From an uncultured Alphaproteobacteria bacterium (lineage in GTDB: Bacteria; Pseudomonadota; Alphaproteobacteria; Caulobacterales; Parvularculaceae), in contig CALKYG010000142.1 of NCBI GenBank assembly GCA_938003575.1, positions 1 to 11,973 of the forward strand: 11,973 nt of DNA, written 5' to 3'. Position 1 is the stretch's first letter. Each line of letters begins with the position of its first letter. Of the stretch, positions 5,490-11,250 are shown one piece after another. The notes beneath the pieces were generated by a model. It saw only the letters and a list, made by a program, of their open reading frames with translations. It was not told where the DNA came from and did no database searches. The translations under genes and the position numbers were made by a program.

Positions 5490-6818
5490 CTAAAGCGTTT
5501 CCTGGAATCTGACCGGTTCGCCGATCGCGGCGCCGATGATCTCGTTATCGCGCATGACGGTTCGCCCACGGATGAACGTCATGATCGGCCAGCCCGTCGC
5601 TTCAAAACCGTCGAATGGCGTCCAGCCGCAGCGCGACGCCGACCAGTCATGCGTGATGATCTCGCGCCGTTTGAGATCGACGATCGTGAAATCGGCGTCG
5701 TAACCGGCGGCGAGCCGGCCTTTGCCTGCGATCTGGAAGATGCGGTTCGGTCCATGGCAGAGAAGATCGACAAGGCGCATCAGGGTGAGCCGCCCCTGCG
5801 CGACATGGGTCAGCATCACCGGCACGATTGTCTGCACGCCCGGCATGCCGGACGGCGAGGCGGGATAGGGCTTTTCCTTCTCCTCGCGCGTGTGCGGCGC
5901 GTGATCCGAGCCGATGACGTCGAAGACGCCCTCTCGCAAGGCGGCCCACAGGCCGTCGCGGTGCCGGGCGTCGCGCACCGGCGGGTTCATCTGGGCGAAT
6001 CCTTTCAGGTCGCGGTAGCAGTCCGGCGCGGCCAGCGTCAGATGCTGCGGCGTCACTTCAGCCGTCGCGATATCCTTGGCTGCGGCGAGCAGAGGGGTCT
6101 CGTCCGCTGTCGAAACGTGCAGAATGTGAATCCGTCGTCGCGCCTCTCGCGCCAGACGCAAGAGGCGCCTTGTCGACGAGACCGCCGCCTCCGCCGTTCT
6201 CACGTCGGTGTGCGAGGTCCAGTCGCCCTCGCGCGCGAATTTCCGGTTGTCGCGCAGCATGAACTCGTCTTCGGAATGAACGGCGACACGCCGCGATCCA
6301 TGCCGCAAGACATCAAGAACGCCCTGATCGTCCTCTACGAGCAGGTCGCCCGTCGACGCTCCCATGAAAATCTTGACGCCGCAGACGCCTTGATGACGCT
6401 CGAGTTCGATGAGGTCCTTGGGGTTTGCATGCGTCGCGCCGACATAGAATGCGTGATCGCAGAACATGCGGTGATAAGCGCGGGACAGCTTGTCCTCGAC
6501 CGCGGCCGCCGTCGTCGTGAGGGGATTGGTGTTCGGCATTTCGAAAACGGCGGTGACGCCGCCGAGAACCGCCGAGCGGCTTCCCGACTCAAGGTCTTCC
6601 TTGTGGGTCGGGCCGGGTTCGCGGAAATGGACCTGCGTGTCGATGACGCCCGGCAGGATATGAAGCCCTGCGCAGTCGATCGTCTCGCCGGCCGATGCGG
6701 GGCCGAGATCGCCGATCGCGGCGATCACTCCGCCGACGACGCCGATATCGCGCTTGCCTTCGCCGTCGTGATTGACGACGGTTCCGTTCTTCAAGATGAG
6801 GTCGAATGTTCTGGTCAT
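5490..6818 (-). CDS. pyrC: Dihydroorotase-type amidohydrolase (variant metal site)
   Basis: A 442-residue amidohydrolase of the dihydroorotase group (COG0044). Dihydroorotase interconverts N-carbamoyl-aspartate and dihydroorotate in pyrimidine synthesis in the cytoplasm, using a binuclear metal site. Seen here: DTQVHFREPG (60-69), the NTNP substrate block (96-99), K149 in VKIFMGAS at the place of the bridging carbamylated lysine, H181 in AVHSEDE, H231/H234 in HILHVST, and D305 in GSDHAPH. The C-terminal block KGRLAAGYDADFTIVDL (366-382) is typical. The first His of the usual DxHxH is Gln62. I recall the same DTQVHFREPG in many alphaproteobacterial homologues annotated as dihydroorotase, so this is probably a lineage trait and not damage. 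It could be a dedicated dihydroorotase, a related cyclic amidase, or a non-catalytic paralogue. No pyrB is adjacent. The start lacks a normal ribosome binding site and abuts a hairpin. Confidence 0.85.
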   Translation of the reverse strand: MTRTFDLILKNGTVVNHDGEGKRDIGVVGGVIAAIGDLGPASAGETIDCAGLHILPGVIDTQVHFREPGPTHKEDLESGSRSAVLGGVTAVFEMPNTNPLTTTAAAVEDKLSRAYHRMFCDHAFYVGATHANPKDLIELERHQGVCGVKIFMGASTGDLLVEDDQGVLDVLRHGSRRVAVHSEDEFMLRDNRKFAREGDWTSHTDVRTAEAAVSSTRRLLRLAREARRRIHILHVSTADETPLLAAAKDIATAEVTPQHLTLAAPDCYRDLKGFAQMNPPVRDARHRDGLWAALREGVFDVIGSDHAPHTREEKEKPYPASPSGMPGVQTIVPVMLTHVAQGRLTLMRLVDLLCHGPNRIFQIAGKGRLAAGYDADFTIVDLKRREIITHDWSASRCGWTPFDGFEATGWPIMTFIRGRTVMRDNEIIGAAIGEPVRFQETL

Positions 6819-6837
6819 GGCGCGCTTCTAGCGCGCC
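6819..6837 (-). promoter_or_regulatory. Perfect hairpin abutting the dihydroorotase start codon
   Basis: GGCGCGC (6819-6825), TTCTA, GCGCGCC (6831-6837) form a 7-bp all-GC stem with a 5-base loop. The last base of the stem touches the dihydroorotase ATG (6818-6816). On the reverse strand a Shine-Dalgarno-like AGAGG (6848-6844) lies 6 bases before the hairpin. With the stem folded, AGAGG would be effectively 6 bases from the ATG; unfolded it is 25 bases away. It fills the space between the membrane protein stop (6850) and the dihydroorotase start. It could instead be an inter-gene terminator, although no T-run follows. Confidence 0.55.
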
Positions 6838-6849
6838 TTGACGCCTCTG

Positions 6850-7275
6850 TCAGTCTCGCGGCGCGGCGGCGAGCACCGGAACAGCGTAAAGCGCCAGGAT
6901 GACCAGATTGAAAAAGACGTTCGGCGCGGCGCCCGAAAGGACCGACGCCGTGCTGTCAATGACGAACCAAGCAAGAACCGAGGCCAGAGCGGCGTTGAGG
7001 ATGCGCTTTTCGCCCGACTCGATCGCCGGCGCGACGAGGATCCAGTTGAGGACGCCGAGCGCCGTCAGCACGCCCCCGCCGATCGCGCTCATGAATTTCG
7101 AGAGTTTCGTCATCTCGCCGGGATCGCCGTCGACCGGCCAGTTGAGGAAATCGAACGCCCATTGCGCCGGGGCGTCGAACCCGGGGATCGCGCCGCTCGC
7201 CCAAAGAAGGCCGCCTGCAAGAAAGCTCAGGAAGACATTCACCCGAAAGATCAGAGCGGCGGTTTTGGGCGCCAT
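6850..7275 (-). CDS. Small four-helix inner membrane protein, family not recognised
   Basis: I do not recognise this 141-residue protein. It has four hydrophobic stretches at about 6-30, 61-85, 92-115 and 119-138, so it is predicted as a four-helix inner membrane protein. The segment after helix 1 (about 31-60) contains W-x-FDFLNWPVDGDPGEMTKLSKF, which is polar and may be exposed to the periplasm or membrane surface. The start at 7275 (MAPKTAALIF) is preceded by AGGAG with 7-base spacing; an upstream in-frame ATG at 7332 falls inside the palindrome and is unlikely. It is divergent from the XRE/MmyB-type regulator with a palindromic operator-like site between them, and upstream of the dihydroorotase on the same strand (31-base gap). 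The context suggests it is a target of that regulator. Membrane topology is inference. Confidence 0.75.
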   Translation of the reverse strand: MAPKTAALIFRVNVFLSFLAGGLLWASGAIPGFDAPAQWAFDFLNWPVDGDPGEMTKLSKFMSAIGGGVLTALGVLNWILVAPAIESGEKRILNAALASVLAWFVIDSTASVLSGAAPNVFFNLVILALYAVPVLAAAPRD

Positions 7276-7327
7276 GGGGGGTCTCCTCGATTTTCCGAAG
7301 GCGACATGAGCTGATGCTGCGAACGGA

Positions 7328-7356
7328 AACAATTACCTCTGAGGTAATGGCGTCAA
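7328..7356 (-). promoter_or_regulatory. Candidate promoter of the membrane protein (and dihydroorotase) transcript
   Basis: Reading the reverse strand, TTGACG (7356-7351) is a 5-of-6 match to a -35 box. The -10 region is weak: AATTGT or ATTGTT after 16-17 bases (7334-7328). The spacer is almost entirely the 17-bp palindrome, so regulation by steric block is plausible. Because the membrane protein and the dihydroorotase are 31 bases apart on the same strand, the transcript may continue into the dihydroorotase. Confidence 0.35.
7332..7348. promoter_or_regulatory. 17-bp perfect palindrome, candidate operator of the XRE regulator
   Basis: ATTACCTC-T-GAGGTAAT is an 8-bp inverted repeat with a single central base and no mismatch, A/T-rich at its ends in an otherwise GC-rich region. 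It lies in the divergent space 7276-7405, 56 bases before the membrane protein start and 57 bases before the regulator ATG. On the reverse strand it falls directly after TTGACG (7356-7351), in the spacer of a candidate promoter for the membrane protein. A dimeric repressor bound there would block that promoter. The adjoining helix-turn-helix regulator is the obvious candidate binder. Confidence 0.7.
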
Positions 7357-7405
7357 GGCGCGGACGGTGTAGGGTCGATCGGACAGGAAGGTGCGGACCG
7401 GCGCA

Positions 7406-8188
7406 ATGAAACGGGATTTCGGCGAAATCGTGCGGAATTGGCGGAGACTGCGGCGGCTCAGCCAGCTCGACCTCGCATTGGCTGCTGGCGTTTCCTCCCG
7501 GCATTTGAGTTTTCTGGAATCGGGGCGCGCATCCCCGAGCCGCGGCATGATCCTGAAGCTTGCGACCGCGCTCGGCATGTCGAAGGGCGCGGCGAACGAG
7601 GCCTTTAAGGCGGCGGGATTTGCGGCGGCGTTTCCGGCCCTGCCCGCTCACGCGCCGGATCTCGCCCCCGTCCGAAAGGCGATCGTGATGACGCTCGAAC
7701 GGCATGCGCCCTATCCGGGCGTCGCGGTCGATCGCGGCTGGAACATCATCGACGCGAACGAACCCGCCATTGCGCTTTTTGCGCCCTACGGGCCCGTCGG
7801 CAACATGATCGAACTGCTTCTTGCGGTCGCTGACGATGGGCTCGTTGAGAACTGGGAAGAGACCGCGGCGCTCTCGCTTGTCCGCCTGCGCGCCGAAATC
7901 GACCATCTCGGCGGGGATGGGCCCCTTGAAGCGCTCGCGACCCGACTTGCCGCGCATCCGCGTCTCGCAGCCTTCGAATTCGGACAGGTCGATTTCAACC
8001 AACCCGTCATACCGACGACGCTGAAAATCAATGATCGGCGCATCCGACTTTTCTCGACAATCGCTCAGTTCGGCGCCGTCCAGGATGTGGAGGCGAGCGA
8101 AATCCGCATTGAACTCATGTATCCGGCGGACGACGAAACCGCGGCGTATTTTGAAACCGCCGGCGACCAAACTGCCGGGGCCGGGTGA
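7406..8188 (+). CDS. XRE-family regulator with MmyB-like ligand-binding domain
   Basis: A 260-residue cytoplasmic DNA-binding regulator. The N-terminal helix-turn-helix (about 5-60) reads FGEIVRNWRRLRRLSQLDLALAAGVSSRHLSFLESGR in spaced blocks, with the typical SQLDLA and SxRHLSFLESGR elements. After a linker, about 85-250 is the MmyB-like domain (PF17765-type), with PYPGVAVDRGWNIIDANEPAIALF and a C-terminal strand set ending in IRIELMYPADDETAAYF. In characterised relatives this domain binds small, often lipid-like or antibiotic-like, ligands; the ligand here is unknown. The start is uncertain: GTG at 7391 sits directly after AGGAAG, which is too close, so I prefer ATG at 7406, although its spacing is long. 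The gene is divergent from the membrane protein across a perfect palindrome, and its stop overlaps the tlyA GTG by four bases (GTGA), implying translational coupling. Confidence 0.88.
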   Translation: MKRDFGEIVRNWRRLRRLSQLDLALAAGVSSRHLSFLESGRASPSRGMILKLATALGMSKGAANEAFKAAGFAAAFPALPAHAPDLAPVRKAIVMTLERHAPYPGVAVDRGWNIIDANEPAIALFAPYGPVGNMIELLLAVADDGLVENWEETAALSLVRLRAEIDHLGGDGPLEALATRLAAHPRLAAFEFGQVDFNQPVIPTTLKINDRRIRLFSTIAQFGAVQDVEASEIRIELMYPADDETAAYFETAGDQTAGAG

Positions 8189-8928
8189 GCGACCGGACGA
8201 GACTTGACCAGCTTCTTGTCGAGCGCGGCGCTTTCCCGTCGCGCGCACGGGCGCAGGCTGCCGTCAGGGCCGGGTTCGTTCGCATCAACGGCGCGGCCGT
8301 CTCAAAACCGTCGGCGACCGTTCCGAGGGAATGCGCAATCGAAATCGTCGGCGACGTCCACGATTACGTGTCGCGGGGGGCGCTGAAACTCGAAGCCGCG
8401 CTGAGGTCGTTCGAAATCGACCCCGCAGGCGTGACATGTCTTGATCTTGGCGCTTCCACGGGCGGCTTCACCGATGTCCTGCTGCGAAGGGGCGCGAGAA
8501 AGGTCTACGCGGTCGATGTCGGAACGGGCCAGCTCCACCCGAAGATCCTGAATGATCCGCGCGTCGTCAATCTGGAAAAGACGCATGCGAAGGATCTCAC
8601 CGTCGCCATCATTCCCGAACCGATTGACGTCATCGTATGCGACGTCAGTTTCATCAGCCTGAAAAAGGCGCTTCCCTTCGCACTGGCGCTTGCGTCGGAC
8701 CGGTCAAGGCTGGCCGCGCTCATCAAGCCGCAGTTCGAGCTCGGGCCTGAAAAAATCGGCAAGGGCGGGCTTGTCAGAGCGAGCGACGCGGAACTCGCCG
8801 CCCTGCTGACGGAAATCGCTGCGTGGTTGAGAGGCGAAGGCTGGACGCCTATGGGAATTCTGGAGAGCCCGGTCGCCGGCGGCGACGGCAACAAGGAATT
8901 CCTGATTGGCGCGCGCAGATCAGCATAG
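8185..8928 (+). CDS. tlyA: TlyA family rRNA (cytidine-2'-O)-methyltransferase
   Basis: A 247-residue protein with the TlyA arrangement: an S4 RNA-binding domain (about 5-65; RLDQLLVERGAFPSRARAQAAVRAGFV) followed by an FtsJ-like SAM-dependent methyltransferase domain (about 83-243). SAM motif I is LDLGASTGGFTD (86-97) and acidic motif II is VYAVDVGTGQL (107-117). The 2'-O-methyltransferase tetrad K-D-K-E is complete as K68, D153, K181 and E238, and the linker motif YVSRGALKLE (61-70) is typical. Mycobacterial TlyA methylates cytidines in 16S and 23S rRNA; the bacterial homologues without an N-terminal extension mainly modify 16S rRNA. It starts at GTG 8185, overlapping the regulator stop, and overlaps the start of the next methyltransferase by 23 bases. 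The older name hemolysin is historical. Confidence 0.94.
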   Translation: MSDRTRLDQLLVERGAFPSRARAQAAVRAGFVRINGAAVSKPSATVPRECAIEIVGDVHDYVSRGALKLEAALRSFEIDPAGVTCLDLGASTGGFTDVLLRRGARKVYAVDVGTGQLHPKILNDPRVVNLEKTHAKDLTVAIIPEPIDVIVCDVSFISLKKALPFALALASDRSRLAALIKPQFELGPEKIGKGGLVRASDAELAALLTEIAAWLRGEGWTPMGILESPVAGGDGNKEFLIGARRSA

Positions 8929-10189
8929 ACGCAAACCGGCGGCGACGGCGCGGCGCGTTCGCGTTCGTATTGAGGATATCGCCGCCGGCGGCGACGGCGT
9001 CGGCATTGTCGACGGCGCGCGCATCTTTGCGCCGCTCACAGCGCCAGGCGATCTTGCGGATATCGACCTGCGAGGCGAGCGTGGAACGCTGGTCGATCTG
9101 ATCGAGAAAGGTCCGGATCGCATTGTCCCGCCCTGCGGCCATTACGGCTCCTGCGGCGGCTGCTCGCTGCAACATGTGACGCATGGTTTTTATCGGGACT
9201 GGAAACGCAGCCGCCTTCTCCAGGCGCTGGCGCGGGAGGGGTTTGACGCCGCGATCGTCGGCGGCCTTATCGAGACGCCGGCGGCGACTCGCCGCCGCGC
9301 GCGGTTCGCCGTGAAAAAATTGCGCGGCCGGGCGCTCGTCGGCTTCAACGGTCGGCGATCGTCGACGATCGAAGCCGTCGATGACTGCCTGATCCTCCAT
9401 CCCGGCATCGCGACGCGCCTTCCCGCACTGCGCGCGCTGGCGATGAAAATCGAGGCCGCCGAATTCGATTTGACCGCGACGCTCTGCGACAACGGGATCG
9501 ATGTTGCGATCTCGGCGGCGTTAGTGAAGGACCCGCGCGGACCCGCGCTCTCCGACATTCTTTCGCTGCTGCGCGGCGCCGATGTCGTCCGCCTTTCCGT
9601 CAACGGCGAGACGATCGCCATGACGGCGGCGCCGGTCGTCCGCTTTGACGGCGTGCCGGTCACGCCTCCTCCCGGCGGATTCCTTCAGGCGAGCCGCGAG
9701 GGCGAAGCGGCGCTGATCAATCTCGTGAAGGCCGCCGCCGCCGGCGCGCGCAAGGTGGCGGATCTTTTTTCCGGTTGCGGCACATTCGCTCTGCCCCTCG
9801 CAAGAGCCGCGACCGTGTTCGCCGTCGATTCGGACCGGGCTTCGATCGACGCGCTCCTCAAAGCGGCGGCGGCGGCGCAAGGCGGCGGACTAAACCCGCT
9901 CAAGGCGGAAACGCGCGACCTTTTCACCCGCCCCATGACAGCGAGGGAGCTGAAGGGTTTTGACGCGATCATTTTCGATCCGCCGCGCGCCGGCGCCGCC
10001 GCGCAGGCGCGGGAAATCGCCGCAAGCGGCGTCGGCGCGGTCATCGGCGTCTCCTGCAATCCTGCGAGTTTCGCCCGCGACGCCGCTATCTTGCGGCAGG
10101 GCGGGTTCACGCTGTCGCAAGCGTTTCCGATTGACCAGTTCGTCTATTCATCCCACGTTGAAGCGGTTGGCGTTTTCCGGAAAGGATGA
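8906..10189 (+). CDS. TRAM-domain RNA (uracil-5-)-methyltransferase, RlmD/RumA-like
   Basis: A 427-residue class I methyltransferase of the RumA/RlmD/TrmA group, which makes 5-methyluridine in rRNA or tRNA. An N-terminal TRAM domain (about 16-72; AAGGDGVGIV) is followed by four cysteines for a [4Fe-4S] cluster: C77, C83 and C86 in CGHYGSCGGC, and C161. The SAM site is DLFSGCGTF (286-294), with FDPPRAG (357-363). VSCNP contains the catalytic nucleophile C384, and VYSSHVE ends in E419, the expected base. The protein begins at a TTG at 8906 inside the end of tlyA. AAGGA, 8 bases before that codon, supports this, and no ATG or GTG follows in frame near the TRAM start. The pairing with tlyA is common in Alphaproteobacteria as I recall it. 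Which uridine it modifies (for example U1939 of 23S rRNA as for E. coli RlmD) cannot be read from sequence. Confidence 0.92.
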   Translation: MARADQHRRKPAATARRVRVRIEDIAAGGDGVGIVDGARIFAPLTAPGDLADIDLRGERGTLVDLIEKGPDRIVPPCGHYGSCGGCSLQHVTHGFYRDWKRSRLLQALAREGFDAAIVGGLIETPAATRRRARFAVKKLRGRALVGFNGRRSSTIEAVDDCLILHPGIATRLPALRALAMKIEAAEFDLTATLCDNGIDVAISAALVKDPRGPALSDILSLLRGADVVRLSVNGETIAMTAAPVVRFDGVPVTPPPGGFLQASREGEAALINLVKAAAAGARKVADLFSGCGTFALPLARAATVFAVDSDRASIDALLKAAAAAQGGGLNPLKAETRDLFTRPMTARELKGFDAIIFDPPRAGAAAQAREIAASGVGAVIGVSCNPASFARDAAILRQGGFTLSQAFPIDQFVYSSHVEAVGVFRKG

Positions 10190-10192
10190 ACC

Positions 10193-11248
10193 ATGCCGAT
10201 CGCGTCCGGCGTGAAGCGCGCGGCCTACAGCGCGGCGCAGATTGCGCGCATCGCATGGTATACGGGACATTATTTCGCCGGACGCCGGAAGATCGGGCCG
10301 GTCGCTCGGCCCGGCGAGGCGCCTGTTGCGGATGAGTTCGCGCCGCTTGACCGGCAGCGGCTGAAAGCGTCTTTTCGCGACCTTTTCCGGTCTGACTGGA
10401 AAAACATTGAACGCGGCGAATACAGAATGCCGCTGGAGGTCACCCGCACGCCGTCGGTCCTGCAGCTTGCGAAACTGTCCCGCGATTATCTTCTCGACAC
10501 GGAAAGAGTCGCCCGCCGCAAACATGCGAACGCGCATTCCGAAGTGGCGCGCGCGGACCTGAATGAAAAGTATCCCCGCTATTACCTTCAGAATTTCCAT
10601 TATCAGACTGACGGGTGGCTGTCGCCGGAATCGGCCGAGCGGTACGACATGCAGGTCGAAACCCTGTTCACGGGCGCCGCCGGCGCGATGCGCCGCCAGG
10701 CGCTGCCCTATGTTCGCCGTGCGATCGCGGGGCGCGATCCTGCGACTGTGGAATTCCTCGATCTGGCTTGCGGCGGCGGCGGGTTCCTGGCCGAGGTCCT
10801 GCATAATTGGCCGCTCTTGAGGGCGACTGGGCTCGATCTGTCGCCCGCCTATCTCGCCAAGGCGCAGGCAAGGCTGGCGGATCGGCGGAACGTGCGCTTT
10901 GTCGAGGCGCGCGCGGAAGCGACGGGCCTTGGAGACGCCTCATTCGACATCGTGACGGCGGTTTACCTCTTTCACGAATTGCCGCCGAAGATCCGCGCCG
11001 ACGTTGCGCGCGAGATTGCGCGCGTTCTGAAACCCGGCGGCGCCTTCATTCTTGTCGATACGATCCAGTATGGCGATGAGCCCGGCCTGGACGCGCTGCT
11101 TGAAAATTTCCCCCGCGCATTCCACGAGCCCTATTACGACAGCTACTGTCGCCTTGACCTTGCCGGGCACTTCGCCGCGGCGGGCTTTGTCCCGCGCGGG
11201 ACGACGCGCGGGTTTCTGACAAAGGCGTCCGTCTTTGCAAAATCCTGA
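10193..11248 (+). CDS. Class I SAM-dependent methyltransferase with long N-terminal region
   Basis: A 351-residue protein with a Methyltransf_11/25-type Rossmann domain at about 186-290. Motif I is FLDLACGGGGFL (188-199), the acidic residue of motif II is D215 in GLDLS, and later motifs are DASFDIVTAVYLFHELP (248-264) and ARVLKPGGAFILVDT (276-290). Before it lies about 185 residues not seen in UbiE-like enzymes. They include a basic, partly hydrophobic start (AAYSAAQIARIAWYTGHYFAGRRK, in blocks over 10-33) and YPRYYLQNFHYQTDGWLS (127-144), a block I have seen in similar bacterial and plastid-type methyltransferases of unknown substrate. AAGGA, 6 bases before the ATG, overlaps the stop of the previous gene, so the gene is cotranscribed with the RNA methyltransferases. 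Substrate unknown; lipid, quinone or small-molecule methylation are all possible. Confidence 0.87.
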   Translation: MPIASGVKRAAYSAAQIARIAWYTGHYFAGRRKIGPVARPGEAPVADEFAPLDRQRLKASFRDLFRSDWKNIERGEYRMPLEVTRTPSVLQLAKLSRDYLLDTERVARRKHANAHSEVARADLNEKYPRYYLQNFHYQTDGWLSPESAERYDMQVETLFTGAAGAMRRQALPYVRRAIAGRDPATVEFLDLACGGGGFLAEVLHNWPLLRATGLDLSPAYLAKAQARLADRRNVRFVEARAEATGLGDASFDIVTAVYLFHELPPKIRADVAREIARVLKPGGAFILVDTIQYGDEPGLDALLENFPRAFHEPYYDSYCRLDLAGHFAAAGFVPRGTTRGFLTKASVFAKS

Positions 11249-11250
11249 TT

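Noticed and set aside
5649..6902. A 417-codon open frame on the plus strand opposite the dihydroorotase
   Set aside because: It is the antisense shadow of a clearly recognised gene, has no family motifs and an Arg/Val/Asp-rich composition typical of such shadows.
6956..8248. A 430-codon open frame on the minus strand across the regulator and membrane protein
   Set aside because: It covers two recognised genes and their divergent promoter, including the palindrome, and resembles no protein family.
8185..8928. Reading tlyA as a hemolysin or toxin
   Set aside because: The S4 plus FtsJ arrangement and the K-D-K-E tetrad identify an rRNA methyltransferase; the hemolysin name is historical.
8876..8998. 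CCGGCGGCGACGGC occurs three times (8876-8889, 8936-8949, 8985-8998), suggesting a repeat around the tlyA/methyltransferase overlap
   Set aside because: Flanking bases share no further similarity, the copies are in different frames or encode the common GGDG motif, and GC-rich codon use explains them.
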